A stretch of 64,000 bases of DNA, from NCBI RefSeq assembly GCF_003072625.1, contig NZ_CP027805.1, positions 503,501 to 567,500 of the forward strand. Direction: 5' to 3'. The notes beneath the pieces were generated by a model. The model ran no database searches and was not told the origin of the DNA. It worked only from the letters and a program-made list of their open reading frames with translations. Each line of letters opens with the position of its first letter. The stretch's first letter is position 1. Below are positions 37,521 to 51,292 of this stretch, in pieces. The position numbers and the translations under genes were made by a program. The stretch comes from Limosilactobacillus reuteri (GTDB lineage Bacteria; Bacillota; Bacilli; Lactobacillales; Lactobacillaceae).

Positions 37521-38792
37521 ATGGCACACCGTGATAATGTTGTTTTAGATGTAGACGAACGGCCAGCTCCTTGGCAGTGGTTTGGTCTATCCTTGCAACA
37601 TATGTTTTCTATGTTTGGCTCCACTGTTTTAGTCCCAATCTTGGTAGGATTAAATCCAGGAATTGCCTTGTTTAGTTCAGGGGTAGGGACCCTGATGTAT
37701 TTACTCATTACTAAGCATAAGATTCCGGCTTATATGGGATCGAGTTTCTCATTTGTTGTCCCGATGATGGCCTTAATGAAAACTACTGGTTATCCGGGGA
37801 TTGCACAAGGGACTATTGCAGTTGGGTGCGTATATTTAATCGTATCAGTAATTGTAACGCTGGTTGGTTCACAATGGATTGATCGCATTCTGCCACCAAT
37901 TGTTGTTGGTCCGATTGTTGTTGTAATCGGGCTGTCATTAGCAGGGACAGCCGCTAAAGATGCTACCATCAATTCAGCTACTGGCCATTATGATTTACGT
38001 TTTTTTGCGGTCGCAATGCTTACGATGGCAATAACTGTTATCTTCAATATGTATTTTAAAGGATTCCTCGGTCTAATTCCGATTTTGATGGGGATTGTTG
38101 CTGGTTATATTATTGCGGTCTTGTTTGGCATTGTGGACTTTTCTTCAGTTGCGCATGCACATTGGTTTAGTTTGCCCGACTTTCAGATTCCGCTTGTTGA
38201 TTATCATCCCCAATTATACTGGGGTGCGATTTTGAGTATGGCACCGATCGCCTTTGTTACCATGACAGAACACTTGGGTCATATTATGGTTCTGAATGAG
38301 TTGACTGAACGAAATTACTTCAAGGAACCAGGATTGAACCATACGCTTGCCGGAGATGGGACGGCTTCAATTATTGCCGGATTCGTTGGCGGACCGCCCG
38401 TAACTAGTTATGGTGAAAATATTGGGGTAATGGCAATCACGCGTGTCCATTCAGTTTACGTTATTGCTGGAGCAGCTGTATTTGCCATCTTCTTTAGCTT
38501 TATTGGCAAATTAAGCGCCTTGATTGAATCTATCCCTTCACCGGTTATCGGCGGGATTTCATTCCTGTTATTTGGTGTGATTGCCTCTAGTGGATTGCGC
38601 GTAATGATTGAAAACAAGATTGATTTTAATGAAAAAAGAAATTTGATGATTTCATCAGTTATTTTAGTAATTGGGATTGGGAATGCCTATCTTCAATTAG
38701 GAAAATATCAATTCTCTGGATTAGCTGTTGCAGCTGTCCTCGGGATAATAATGAATTTAATCCTTCCACAAAAAGCCAAAAGTGAAATGTAG
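37521..38792 (+). CDS. pyrP: Uracil permease
   Basis: Nucleobase:cation symporter (NCS2/UraA family) importing uracil across the plasma membrane; 423 residues, about 12-14 helices. PVTSYGENIGVMAITRVHS is the family signature, and the short helices with MGSSFSF and TEHLGHI form the substrate site. The ATG at 37521 follows AGGAGG. An in-frame upstream start (37434) would lie inside the attenuator and is rejected. Expression should rise when pyrimidine nucleotides are low. Works with Upp. Confidence 0.94.
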   Translation: MAHRDNVVLDVDERPAPWQWFGLSLQHMFSMFGSTVLVPILVGLNPGIALFSSGVGTLMYLLITKHKIPAYMGSSFSFVVPMMALMKTTGYPGIAQGTIAVGCVYLIVSVIVTLVGSQWIDRILPPIVVGPIVVVIGLSLAGTAAKDATINSATGHYDLRFFAVAMLTMAITVIFNMYFKGFLGLIPILMGIVAGYIIAVLFGIVDFSSVAHAHWFSLPDFQIPLVDYHPQLYWGAILSMAPIAFVTMTEHLGHIMVLNELTERNYFKEPGLNHTLAGDGTASIIAGFVGGPPVTSYGENIGVMAITRVHSVYVIAGAAVFAIFFSFIGKLSALIESIPSPVIGGISFLLFGVIASSGLRVMIENKIDFNEKRNLMISSVILVIGIGNAYLQLGKYQFSGLAVAAVLGIIMNLILPQKAKSEM

Positions 38793-38803
38793 TTTGAATT
38801 TTT

Positions 38804-38847
38804 AAGCAGAGTGAGAAAGGGCATCCAGTCTCTTACTCTGCTTTTTT
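38804..38847 (+). terminator. Terminator after pyrP
   Basis: AAGCAGAGT pairs with ACTCTGCTT, with further partial pairing inside, followed by six T. Confidence 0.88.
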
Positions 38848-38984
38848 CGTATGATAACAAAGCAGAAAAATTAAGAGGTCGTGGAAAAAAACAGATTGTA
38901 AGAAAAAGTTTATCAAAGCCTTGAAAAAGTTTTCTTTTCGTTCTTATCAAATGATTGGTAGGGATATATAAACCTAATGTTTTT

Positions 38985-39013
38985 TTGAATTTTAACGAAA
39001 TTAATGATATATT
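38985..39013 (+). promoter_or_regulatory. Promoter of the ATP synthase operon
   Basis: TTGAAT (38985-38990) and TATATT (39008-39013) with 17-base spacing, in the 312-base gap before atpB. The rest of the gap after the pyrP terminator shows no gene or clear motif. Confidence 0.72.
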
Positions 39014-39105
39014 AACATTCGTAACTTGGGGTAGTTCGTTTTATTTGCAACGTTCATCCAATTTACAAGCCAAATTATTGTTATAAGGAAAGAGGTGGAA
39101 TATGA

Positions 39106-39813
39106 ATGGGCGGTGATGCTTTAACTTATAAGTTTTTCGGACTCACGTTCAATATTACGAACATTGTTTCTGGACTGATTATCTACGCAATCGTGTTCTT
39201 CACTCTTTACGGGATGTCACGAAAGATCCAAATGAAGCCTACTGGTGCACAAAACGTATTTGAGTGGCTAGTTGACTTTACTAACGGAATTGTGCGAAGC
39301 CAGATGCCAGCATCCGAACAAGGTCACTATAGTTTCTTTGCCTTTGTTTTGTTTGTCTTCATCTTCTTTGCAAACCAATTCGGTTTAATTTTCCAATTCC
39401 ATTGGAACGGAGCTGAAATACTTAGAAGTCCAACGGCAGATCCAGTTGTTACGTTAACACTTTCTTTAATGGTAATGGTATTAGCATTCGCTGCTGGAGT
39501 AGCACATAATGGTCTTGGTGGATACCTGAAAGGATACACTAAACCATTTACTTTAATGCTCCCTGTTAACATTATCGAAGACTTTGCTAACTTCTTAACT
39601 CTTGGTCTCCGTATTTTTGGTAACATTTTTGCCGGTGAACTTTTAATGAGTTTGATTGCCAACATGGCATTCTCACATGGACCTTTAACCATTATTCCAG
39701 GATTGCTCTTGGAACTAGCATGGCAAGGATTCTCCGTATTTATTGGTTCAATTCAGGCATATGTCTTTGTAACATTAACAACGGTTTATATTTCTCGGAA
39801 GATTTCCGAATAA
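39106..39813 (+). CDS. atpB: F1Fo ATP synthase subunit a
   Basis: Membrane subunit that forms the two proton half-channels against the c-ring. 235 residues with five to six helices; the essential Arg lies in [16 protein letters not shown] at 39106 follows AGAGGTGG; the ATG four bases earlier is out of frame. First gene of the eight-gene operon atpBEFHAGDC. In lactic acid bacteria the enzyme runs mainly as an ATP-driven proton pump for pH control. Confidence 0.96.
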   Translation: MGGDALTYKFFGLTFNITNIVSGLIIYAIVFFTLYGMSRKIQMKPTGAQNVFEWLVDFTNGIVRSQMPASEQGHYSFFAFVLFVFIFFANQFGLIFQFHWNGAEILRSPTADPVVTLTLSLMVMVLAFAAGVAHNGLGGYLKGYTKPFTLMLPVNIIEDFANFLTLGLRIFGNIFAGELLMSLIANMAFSHGPLTIIPGLLLELAWQGFSVFIGSIQAYVFVTLTTVYISRKISE

Positions 39814-39816
39814 TAA

Positions 39817-40056
<240 letters not shown>

Positions 40057-40098
40057 TTATTTTAAGTTTTTTATTTTAAGATAAGGAGGTGTCAATAG

Positions 40099-40606
40099 AT
40101 GTTTGTAAACAGTGTGTTAGCTGAATCAAACAGTTTATACATTGGTGACTTGGTATTCTACATCGTTACTTTTATCATCTTAATGCTATTAGTTAAGCAT
40201 TTTGCTTGGAAACCAGTAACAGATATGATGAAGAAACGTGCAGATAAGATTGCTAATGACATTGATAATGCTGCTCATTCACGTGAAAGTGCTGAAAAGA
40301 TGGCTGTAAAGCGACAAGCTGAGTTACAAAGCTCACGGCAAGAAGCTGCTGAGATTGTAAGTAATGCTAAAAAGTCTGGGGAAACTCAGCGGGCACAAAT
40401 TGTTGAAACAGCGCAAAAAGATGCCCAAGCTCTCAAGCAACAAGCACAAAAAGATGCTGAGCAAGCACGTCGCGATGCATTAAATAGTGCTAAGGATGAC
40501 GTTGCAAACTTATCTATTGAGATTGCTTCCAAACTCATCCAAAAAGAATTAAAGGCAGACGATCAAAAAGAATTGATCGATTCCTATATCGAAGGGTTGG
40601 TAGAAC

Positions 40607-40617
<11 letters not shown>
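40099..40617 (+). CDS. atpF: F1Fo ATP synthase subunit b
   Basis: Peripheral stalk: 172 residues with one N-terminal membrane helix (about 17-36), then a long charged coiled coil rich in Ala, Gln, Lys and Glu that reaches the top of F1. AAGGAGGTG precedes the ATG. It overlaps atpH by 11 bases. Confidence 0.96.
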
Positions 40618-42710
<2,093 letters not shown>

Positions 42711-42745
42711 TTAATGATGATTAGTCGAAAGGACGGTGAGATTTA

Positions 42746-43690
42746 GTGCCAGCTTCACTCGCTGCAGTTAAACATAAGATTGATTCCACTAAGAGTACGC
42801 GTCAGATTACTTCGGCGATGCAAATGGTTTCAACCGCAAAACTGAATCAAATTCAACACCACACTCAGACCTACGAAGTATATGCTGAGAAGGTTAAGCA
42901 AATGTTGTCTGATCTGGTTAAATCTCACAGCGCAACATCTGCAGCTTCGCAAGATGATGTTTACGCTGCACTGTTTAAAAAGCGCGCAGTAAAAAAGACT
43001 GGGGTGCTTGTGATTACGTCTGACCGAGGTTTGGTTGGTAGTTACAATAGTAATATTATCAAGCAAACGTTAGATATGATGGCTAAGCACAATCTTGATA
43101 AAGACAACACAGTATTCTTGACGGTCGGTAAAACTGGAACAGAATTCTTTAAGAAGAGGGGAATGAATGTCGTTTACGAATATTCAGGCGTTAGCGATGT
43201 TCCTACCTATCGGGAAGTTCATAGTATTGTGAAGACCGCTGTTCAAATGTACAGTGACCAAGCATTTGATGAAATGTACATGGTTTACAGCCATTACGTT
43301 AACCGAATTACATCAAATGTGATTGTTCATGATGTACTTCCAATTACTGAAAAGTCATTACTCGATGACGAAAATGAAGTGCAAGAAAATACAGAATTAA
43401 ATAATTCTGATGTAAGTACTGCGCATGTTTCAGCTGAGTATGAATTTGAACCGTCAGATACAGAAATCATTTCTGCATTGGTTGCCCAATATGCAGAAAG
43501 TTTGATTTATGGAGCGATTCTTGATGCCAAGACATCAGAGCACTCTTCAAGTGCGAATGCAATGCGTTCAGCTACAGATAATGCTGATGACATTATCTCT
43601 ACTCTCGAATTGCAATATAACCGAGCACGGCAAGCAGCAATTACCACTGAAATTACAGAAATTACTGGTGGTATGACTGCTCAAGAATAA
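42746..43690 (+). CDS. atpG: F1Fo ATP synthase subunit gamma
   Basis: Central rotating shaft, 314 residues. The N-terminal helix (KHKIDSTKSTRQITSAMQMVSTAKL) and C-terminal helix (MRSATDNADDIISTLELQYNRARQAAITTEITEI, read in parts) form the coiled coil inside alpha3beta3. It starts at GTG (42746). An Asn/Glu-rich insertion near residues 210-230 is characteristic of lactobacillus gammas. Confidence 0.96.
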   Translation: MPASLAAVKHKIDSTKSTRQITSAMQMVSTAKLNQIQHHTQTYEVYAEKVKQMLSDLVKSHSATSAASQDDVYAALFKKRAVKKTGVLVITSDRGLVGSYNSNIIKQTLDMMAKHNLDKDNTVFLTVGKTGTEFFKKRGMNVVYEYSGVSDVPTYREVHSIVKTAVQMYSDQAFDEMYMVYSHYVNRITSNVIVHDVLPITEKSLLDDENEVQENTELNNSDVSTAHVSAEYEFEPSDTEIISALVAQYAESLIYGAILDAKTSEHSSSANAMRSATDNADDIISTLELQYNRARQAAITTEITEITGGMTAQE

Positions 43691-45145
<1,455 letters not shown>

Positions 45146-45156
45146 GAGGGATAATT

Positions 45157-45588
45157 ATGGCTGAAAATACTTTTAAGGTCACTATTATTACTCCAGATGG
45201 CACCGTCTATGATAATGATAAGGTTACCATGCTCGTTATGAACACTGCTGGTGGACAAATGGGAATCATGGCTAACCACGTACCATTAATTGCTGCGCTT
45301 GAAATCAGTACAGTTCGAATTAAACATTCTGAAGGCACTGATGAAGTTGCCGCAGTTAACGGTGGGATCATTCAATTTGATGGTCAAAATGCTACAATCG
45401 CAGCTGATAGTGCTGAAATGCCTGAAGCAATTGACGTTGAGCGGGCACAGAGAGCTAAAAAGCGTTCTGAGTCTGCAATCGCAGAAGCAAAGAAGAAGCA
45501 TAACCAAAGCGACTTATCACGTGCAGAAGTTCACCTCAAGCGTGCAATTAACCGTTTGAATGCTGCTTCTAAGCAACGCAATATCTAA
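45157..45588 (+). CDS. atpC: F1Fo ATP synthase subunit epsilon
   Basis: Regulatory and coupling subunit at the foot of gamma: 143 residues, N-terminal beta sandwich (PDGTVYDNDKVTML, GQMGIMANHVPLI) and a C-terminal helix pair (AKKRSESAIAEAKKK...). AGGAGGG precedes the ATG. Last gene of the operon; a terminator follows within 15 bases. Confidence 0.96.
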   Translation: MAENTFKVTIITPDGTVYDNDKVTMLVMNTAGGQMGIMANHVPLIAALEISTVRIKHSEGTDEVAAVNGGIIQFDGQNATIAADSAEMPEAIDVERAQRAKKRSESAIAEAKKKHNQSDLSRAEVHLKRAINRLNAASKQRNI

Positions 45589-45601
45589 GGTATAATATTA
45601 C

Positions 45602-45640
45602 AAAGAGGCTGGAGAAAATAATCCAACCTCTTTACTATTT
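45602..45640 (+). terminator. ATP synthase operon terminator
   Basis: AAAGAGGCTGGA pairs with TCCAACCTCTTT (one mismatch) around an 8-base loop. Confidence 0.85.
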
Positions 45641-45686
45641 TAAAGTGTAAATTGCCAAACCACAGTAGATGCTTAGCCATCCTTGC

Positions 45687-45732
45687 GGGGGTGGGACTAA
45701 AACTTACAGCGAGTTTAGTCTCACCCCTTTTT
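45687..45732. terminator. Second hairpin after atpC
   Basis: GGGGTGGGACTAAA pairs with TTTAGTCTCACCCC, followed by five T. It lies between the operon terminator and the IS30-family element. It may be a second terminator or the remains of another transcript whose gene is absent. Confidence 0.75.
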
Positions 45733-45762
45733 CGTTTAAAAGATCATTAAGCTTTTTTACGA

Positions 45763-46817
45763 GGCAGATTGTAAAATTTGAGTTGAACATTTAAGTGGAC
45801 AGAAAAACCCATCAAGGTCTTTAATGGTGTTACCACAACATTCCATTAGAAAGAAGGACCTTAATGGGCACCACTATTTTATCATTCCAGAACCGCATTG
45901 TCATTGAAACGCTTCATAATGAAGGACGTTCCTTACGATACATCGCTAATTACTTAGGCTTTAGTAAAACCACAGTCTTTAACGAACTTCACCGGCTCAA
46001 CGGTGAGTATCAAGCTGAACTAGCGCAAACTGACTTTGAACGCAAGGTTAGTCAACGGGGGCGGAAGTCTTCACTCACTAAAAGCCTTAAGCACTTGATT
46101 GAGGAAAAGATTCAAGTCCAGAAGTGGTCCCCTGAACAAGTTGCCCATGTAGTTGGGATTGCCTACAAGACGGTCTATAACTGGATTGATCAAGGATGGC
46201 TTGATGTACAGTTACCCGATTTGCCTGATCATGGAATTCGTCGTCATCGTGCTAAAGAAAAGCGTGGTACGTTCAGTCACGGCCGCTCCATTGAGGAGCG
46301 TCCTCATAAAGTCGAAACTCGCCAAGAATTCGGCCACTTTGAAGCTGATACCGTACTTTCTGGCAAACGTAAAGGTCAAGCTGTGGCGACTTTTGTGGAG
46401 CGTAAGAGTCGCCTGACAATTGTTAAACGGCTCCATGGTCGCGACAGTCAGTCCATGACTCAAGCCGTACTTGAACTAGCTAGTCAACTTCAAGACAAGC
46501 TCAAGACGCTTACCGTGGATCATGGGAAAGAGTTCGCTAACTATCAGGCAATTGAACAGCTAACAGGTACTCAGGTTTATTTTGCCCATGCTTATTCACC
46601 ACATGAACGCGGTAGTAATGAGAACCGTAACCGAGTTTTGCGACGGTTTATTCCCAAGGGACAAGCCATTGAAGAGCTGAGCGATCGCCAGCTGGTTCAA
46701 ATCAATTGGTATCTGAATTCCCGACCACTTAAATGTCTTAACTGGCACACACCAATCGAGATCTTCTTGCTTAATCTACGTCACTAAATTCGTTCAAGTT
46801 ATTTCTTGCAATCTGCC
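45763..46817 (+). mobile_element. IS30-family element, type B
   Basis: A 1,055-bp element with inverted ends starting GGCAGATTG (left, 45763) and the complement CAATCTGCC (right, ending 46817), flanked by a 4-bp duplication ACGA (45759-45762 and 46818-46821). Transposase is unlike the type A IS30 copies in this window. It separates atpC from the DUF1146-murA cluster without interrupting a gene. Confidence 0.92.
45864..46787 (+). CDS. IS30-family transposase, type B
   Basis: A 307-residue DDE transposase with an N-terminal helix-turn-helix (RSLRYIANYLGFSKTTVFNEL), a second one (WSPEQVAHVVGIAYKTVYNWI), and the catalytic residues in HFEADTVLSGK, LTVDHGKEFANY and HERGSNENRNRVLRR. Intact frame and intact ends, so possibly active. 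ATG follows AGAAGGA. Confidence 0.93.
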   Translation: MGTTILSFQNRIVIETLHNEGRSLRYIANYLGFSKTTVFNELHRLNGEYQAELAQTDFERKVSQRGRKSSLTKSLKHLIEEKIQVQKWSPEQVAHVVGIAYKTVYNWIDQGWLDVQLPDLPDHGIRRHRAKEKRGTFSHGRSIEERPHKVETRQEFGHFEADTVLSGKRKGQAVATFVERKSRLTIVKRLHGRDSQSMTQAVLELASQLQDKLKTLTVDHGKEFANYQAIEQLTGTQVYFAHAYSPHERGSNENRNRVLRRFIPKGQAIEELSDRQLVQINWYLNSRPLKCLNWHTPIEIFLLNLRH

Positions 46818-46882
46818 ACGAATTAATAATTTAATCATGTGATATGATATGATTGAATTTAGTTTTAAAAGAGGGTGATCGA

Positions 46883-47113
46883 TTGCAAATTACAGGATTA
46901 CGAGCGCTAATAGAAATAATAGTGCAATTGGCATTTGTCTGGTTAGCGTTTTTTGCTATTCAAGGAATACATTTTGAACATTTTTTTAACCGACCACCGC
47001 GCACATTACCTTTACTCATTGTTTTAATGGCTACTGGACTGGGATATTTATGTGCGACATTTTTCTTAAATATCCTAAGTGCAATTGGTAATTTGACATA
47101 TTTAATTCGATAG
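46883..47113 (+). CDS. DUF1146 (YwzB-like) membrane protein
   Basis: A 76-residue protein with two helices (about 5-24 and 43-66) and the loop IHFEHFFNRPPR. It always sits between the atp operon and murA in lactobacilli; function unknown. I choose TTG at 46883, which follows GAGGGTGATC at a normal distance; the earlier in-frame start at 46853 would place that site inside the gene. It probably leads the murA-rodA transcription unit, starting after the IS30 element. Confidence 0.8.
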   Translation: MQITGLRALIEIIVQLAFVWLAFFAIQGIHFEHFFNRPPRTLPLLIVLMATGLGYLCATFFLNILSAIGNLTYLIR

Positions 47114-47131
47114 TATTTACTGGAGGAACTC

Positions 47132-48448
47132 ATGGAAAAAATTGTTGTTAAGGGCGGTCAGCGGTTAACTGGTCGAGTTAAAGTTGAAGGAGCAAAAAAT
47201 GCAGTCTTACCAATTCAAGCAGCATCTATTTTAGCTTCTAGCGGAAACATTAAATTATCAAATGTTCCAATTTTATTGGATGTAACGACAATGAATCAGT
47301 TATTACGGTTCTTAAATATAAAAGTAGATTTTGATAAGGATAAGCACGTTTTGACAATTGATGCGGCTGATCCTGTATCATCTGAAGCACCATTAGAATA
47401 TGTTAGCCGAATGCGGGCATCAATGGTAGTCTTAGGACCCTTGCTAGCTCGGACAGGGCATGCGCAAATTGCGCTTCCTGGTGGATGTGCGATTGGATCC
47501 CGGCCAATTGACTTACATCTTAAGGGATTACGTCAATTAGGAGCAATTATTGAGCAACACGATGGATACTTAGAGGCACGGGCTGAGCACTTAATTGGTG
47601 ATCACATTTATTTAGATTTCCCTAGTGTCGGTGCAACGCAAAATCTGATGATGGCAGCAACACTTGCGCAAGGAATTACAACAATTGAAAATGCTGCTAG
47701 TGAGCCTGAAATTGTTGATTTAGCAAATATGTTAAATAAAATGGGTGCACGTGTCCATGGCGCTGGAACTGACATTATCCGGATTCAAGGGGTTAATTTC
47801 CTTCATGGCTGTGAACATGTAGTAATGCCAGATAGGATTGAAGCGGGGACGTTCATGATTGCGACAGCCATTACTAATGGTGATGTCGTGGTTGAAGGGG
47901 CAATTGCTGAGCATAACACCTCATTGATTGCTAAGTTGGAGGAAATGGGTGTGACAGTCATCGTTCAAGAAGATGGGATCCGTGTTCTGGGGACTTCGGT
48001 TTTAATCCCTACGAATATTAAGACCTTCCCATATCCGGGATTCCCTACTGATCTTCAACCACAAATGTCCGTTCTCCAGCTTTTGGCAAATGGGACCAGT
48101 ACCCTAGATGAGACGATTTTTGAGAAGCGTTTTATGCATTTAGAAGAATTGCGACGAATGAATGCTGATTTTCAAATTAATGGTCCCGTTGCGGTTTTAA
48201 ATGGTCCCACGCGCTTTAATGGCGCTGAAGTAGCTGCCTCTGATTTACGAGCGGGGGCTGCTTTAGTGCTGGCTGGGTTAGTTGCTGATGGAATTACCCA
48301 GGTTCGTAACCTAAAATATATTGATCGGGGATATTACCATCTTCACCAAAAGTTACAACAATTAGGGGCTAAGATTGATCGAATTGATGTCGATGATAAA
48401 ATTAAATTGGCGGTAAAGCCTTCTAAGAATAAAACAAATCAAGATTAA
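47132..48448 (+). CDS. murA: UDP-N-acetylglucosamine 1-carboxyvinyltransferase
   Basis: First committed step of peptidoglycan synthesis: transfers enolpyruvate from PEP to UDP-GlcNAc. The 438 residues include the PEP-binding/fosfomycin-target Cys119 in [11 protein letters not shown] and the N-terminal [14 protein letters not shown] follows GGAGG. Of the two MurA types in low-GC Gram-positives, the one next to the atp operon and mreB/mbl is this one; a second copy may exist elsewhere. Confidence 0.95.
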   Translation: MEKIVVKGGQRLTGRVKVEGAKNAVLPIQAASILASSGNIKLSNVPILLDVTTMNQLLRFLNIKVDFDKDKHVLTIDAADPVSSEAPLEYVSRMRASMVVLGPLLARTGHAQIALPGGCAIGSRPIDLHLKGLRQLGAIIEQHDGYLEARAEHLIGDHIYLDFPSVGATQNLMMAATLAQGITTIENAASEPEIVDLANMLNKMGARVHGAGTDIIRIQGVNFLHGCEHVVMPDRIEAGTFMIATAITNGDVVVEGAIAEHNTSLIAKLEEMGVTVIVQEDGIRVLGTSVLIPTNIKTFPYPGFPTDLQPQMSVLQLLANGTSTLDETIFEKRFMHLEELRRMNADFQINGPVAVLNGPTRFNGAEVAASDLRAGAALVLAGLVADGITQVRNLKYIDRGYYHLHQKLQQLGAKIDRIDVDDKIKLAVKPSKNKTNQD

Positions 48449-48554
48449 AGATTCGTAAGCGATGTCTATCTGTATCCCTATTTTGTGGTATAATTACGAA
48501 CGATATTAACGAGTTTAGCGTTAAAACTTAACTAGCTAAAAGGAGAAGAAATTA

Positions 48555-49538
48555 ATGGCAAAGGATATTGGAATTGATTTGGGAACTGCCAATGTTTTGA
48601 TTTATGTTCAAGGCAAGGGTATTGTTCTAAATGAACCGTCAGTTGTGGCGGTTGATACAAAAACCAATAAAGTATTGGCTGTTGGTTCAGAAGCATACCG
48701 AATGGTTGGACGTACTCCTAGTAACATTCGGGCTATTCGTCCATTAAAGGATGGAGTTATTTCTGATTTTGATGTTACTCAAGAAATGCTTTCCTACTTT
48801 ATTGGTAAACTAAGCGTTAAAGGGTTCATGTCAAAGCCAAACATCATGATCTGCGCACCAACGAATATTACTGAGATTGAACGGAAGGCAATTATTCAAG
48901 CTGCTGAACAATCTGGTGGTGGTAAAGTTTACCTTGAATACGAGCCCAAAGTAGCAGCAATTGGTGCTGGATTAGACATTTTTAAACCTCGTGGAAACAT
49001 GGTCATTGATATGGGGGGTGGTACCAGTGATATCGCCATTCTTTCATTAGGCGATATTGTCTCAAGCCAGTCAATTCGGATGGCCGGTGACAAGATGAAT
49101 AGTGATATTGCTTCTTATATCAAGAACAAGCACGGCTTAGTAATTGGTGAACATACTGCTGAAAAGATCAAAATGGAACTGGGGACTGCATTACGGGCTG
49201 ATGATCCTGAAACAATGGATGTTCGTGGTCGTGATGTAGCTACTGGAATGCCAAAGCAAATCACTGTTAATGAAAATGAAATTGAAGAAGCATTGAATGA
49301 TACGCTTGAACAAATTGTTTCAGCAGCTGTAAATGTATTAGAAACAATTCCACCAGAGTTAGCTAGTGATATTATTGACCGGGGAATAATGTTAACTGGT
49401 GGTACTTCTTTATTAAAGGGTGTCGATCAATTATTCAGTGCTCGTCTAAAGGTACCGGTTGTTGTTTCACAAGACCCATTAGACAATGTTGCTAAGGGTG
49501 CTGGTGAAATGTTAGAACGGATGCAAAAGACTGAATGA
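48555..49538 (+). CDS. Rod-shape-determining actin homologue MreB/Mbl
   Basis: Forms membrane-bound filaments that steer lateral wall synthesis. 327 residues with actin-fold phosphate loops (GIDLGTANVLIYV at the start; VIDMGGGTSDIAI) and the adenosine motif IMLTGGTSLLKG. Sequence and position after murA suggest the Mbl branch, but MreB and Mbl cannot be separated safely by eye. AAAGGAGAAG precedes the ATG. With rodA three genes later it forms an elongation cluster. Confidence 0.93.
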   Translation: MAKDIGIDLGTANVLIYVQGKGIVLNEPSVVAVDTKTNKVLAVGSEAYRMVGRTPSNIRAIRPLKDGVISDFDVTQEMLSYFIGKLSVKGFMSKPNIMICAPTNITEIERKAIIQAAEQSGGGKVYLEYEPKVAAIGAGLDIFKPRGNMVIDMGGGTSDIAILSLGDIVSSQSIRMAGDKMNSDIASYIKNKHGLVIGEHTAEKIKMELGTALRADDPETMDVRGRDVATGMPKQITVNENEIEEALNDTLEQIVSAAVNVLETIPPELASDIIDRGIMLTGGTSLLKGVDQLFSARLKVPVVVSQDPLDNVAKGAGEMLERMQKTE

Positions 49539-49553
49539 GAGAAGTAAGTTGAA

Positions 49554-49790
49554 ATGGTAAGGATTTTATGTGACCTTATACGCTGGTATCAACAAGGCAT
49601 TTCCGCCCAACGACCATTTCGCGTATGTCGCTTTACCCCCTCATGTTCACAGTACATGTTAGAAGCTTTACAACGCTTTGGTTTAAAGGGGATATTACTC
49701 GGAAGTTGGCGGCTCCTTCGTTGTCAGCCGTTTTCTCGTGGTGGCTATGATCCGGTACCTAATCATTTTACTTTTTGTCGTCAGGAGTAA
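49554..49790 (+). CDS. yidD: Membrane protein insertion efficiency factor YidD
   Basis: A 78-residue peripheral membrane protein that assists YidC-dependent insertion. Family hallmarks: an amphipathic N-terminal helix and three conserved cysteines in CRFTPSCSQYM and LRCQPFSRGGYDPVP. It lies 15 bases after the MreB/Mbl gene. Confidence 0.93.
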   Translation: MVRILCDLIRWYQQGISAQRPFRVCRFTPSCSQYMLEALQRFGLKGILLGSWRLLRCQPFSRGGYDPVPNHFTFCRQE

Positions 49791-49813
49791 TAATAGTTAT
49801 TAAGGGTGAAAAA

Positions 49814-50038
49814 GTGTCAAAGAAAGATAAAAAAGTAGAAGTCAGCGTTAAAGATATTGAACGTCGTAATCAGCCGGTTCAACAAATTTTTATTGGAGAC
49901 CGATTGATTGGTGAAGTTGTAACCGATAATGAACGTTTCAAAGCAATGCTGATAAGTGACCAGAGCGAATTTTATGTTCGTTCTCAAGAAGAGGGATTAG
50001 AAATAGTCCTTCAACAATATCATCTTCACCAGCATTAG
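49814..50038 (+). CDS. DUF2969 protein
   Basis: A 74-residue, highly charged cytoplasmic protein found next to yidD in lactobacilli; function unknown. GTG at 49814 follows AAGGGTG and gives MSKKDKKVEVSVKDIERR; an earlier in-frame start at 49775 would overlap yidD and lacks a binding site. Confidence 0.8.
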   Translation: MSKKDKKVEVSVKDIERRNQPVQQIFIGDRLIGEVVTDNERFKAMLISDQSEFYVRSQEEGLEIVLQQYHLHQH

Positions 50039-50086
50039 TTTGGTGACCCATCCTCTTTGATTAATAATTTGTAAAGGAGTTTGGTA

Positions 50087-51280
50087 ATGCAACGTTCGCA
50101 AAATGATGTAGAGAGTCGGATTGACTGGGGAATTATATTCTGTGTTCTTTTGTTAGCCTTGATTGGTCTTGCTTCAATCTATGTAGCGGCAGTTCATGAT
50201 CGGCAGCAAACTAGTGTGGCACGACAGGTTATTACCCAGTTGGTTTGGTATGCGGTTGGAACAATCCTTATTATTGTCATTATGCAATTTGATGCTGAAC
50301 AATTATGGAAATTAGCACCAATTGTATACTGGCTAAGTGTATTTTTAATGTTCGCAATCCTAGTCTTTTATAGTCGAGCCTATTATGCTAGTACAGGGGC
50401 TAAGAGCTGGTTTGCAATTGGACCATTTACGTTTCAGCCTTCGGAAATAATGAAGCCTGCCTATATTTTAATGATGGGGCGTGTTATTACGACTCATAAT
50501 AATCGATATAGTGTGCATACTGTTGATTCAGATTGGCGATTAATTGGGACGATGTTCTTATGGCTAATACCAATTTTGATTTCGCTGAAGTTTCAAAATG
50601 ACTTTGGGACTGGGTTGGTATTCTTCGCTATTTTCTGTGGAATGGTCTTAGTTTCTGGAGTTACTTGGCGAATTTTAGCGCCAGCAGCTACGATATTAGT
50701 TGTTGTTGGGGGCTCAGCCTTAGCGATGGTAACTAGTTCGGTTGGCCGACAAATACTTGAACATGTTGGGTTTCAAGCATACCAGTTTGATCGGGTTGAT
50801 ACCTGGCTTCATCCAGAACAGGATACAACTAACCAAGGGTATCAGTTATGGCAGAGTATTAAAGCGGTTGGTTCTGGTGGTATTACTGGAACTGGTTTTA
50901 ATAACTCAAAGGTTTATGTTCCGGTTCGTGAATCAGATATGATTTTTTCCGTTATCGGTGAGAATTTTGGGTTTATTGGTGGGGTTTTATTAATCCTTAT
51001 CTATTTGTTACTGATCTACTTAATGATTCGAGTAACATTCGACACCAAGAACGAATTCTATGCTTATATCTCAACCGGGGTCATCATGATGATTTTATTC
51101 CACGTTTTTGAAAATATTGGAATGAACATCGGTCTATTACCATTAACTGGTATTCCGCTTCCATTTATTAGTGCTGGGGGATCCTCATTAATTGGTAACC
51201 TGATTGGGATTGGGATGGTGATGTCGATGCGTTACCACCATCATTCGTATATGTTTAGCAGTAATCGTGAATTTAGATAG
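50087..51280 (+). CDS. rodA: FtsW/RodA/SpoVE-family peptidoglycan polymerase
   Basis: SEDS glycosyltransferase that polymerises glycan from lipid II. 397 residues with ten predicted helices; conserved RAYYASTGAKSWFAIGPFTFQPSE and the C-terminal GIPLPFISAGGSSL are diagnostic. RodA rather than FtsW is favoured by its place with the MreB/Mbl gene. ATG at 50087 follows AAAGGAG; the TTG at 50081 is too close to that site. Confidence 0.92.
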   Translation: MQRSQNDVESRIDWGIIFCVLLLALIGLASIYVAAVHDRQQTSVARQVITQLVWYAVGTILIIVIMQFDAEQLWKLAPIVYWLSVFLMFAILVFYSRAYYASTGAKSWFAIGPFTFQPSEIMKPAYILMMGRVITTHNNRYSVHTVDSDWRLIGTMFLWLIPILISLKFQNDFGTGLVFFAIFCGMVLVSGVTWRILAPAATILVVVGGSALAMVTSSVGRQILEHVGFQAYQFDRVDTWLHPEQDTTNQGYQLWQSIKAVGSGGITGTGFNNSKVYVPVRESDMIFSVIGENFGFIGGVLLILIYLLLIYLMIRVTFDTKNEFYAYISTGVIMMILFHVFENIGMNIGLLPLTGIPLPFISAGGSSLIGNLIGIGMVMSMRYHHHSYMFSSNREFR

Positions 51281-51292
51281 TGGAGTCATAAA

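Noticed and set aside
45764-46817. IS30 type B as a disruption of the atp-murA operon
   Set aside because: The atp operon ends in its own terminator before the element, and the next gene begins after it; no reading frame is interrupted.
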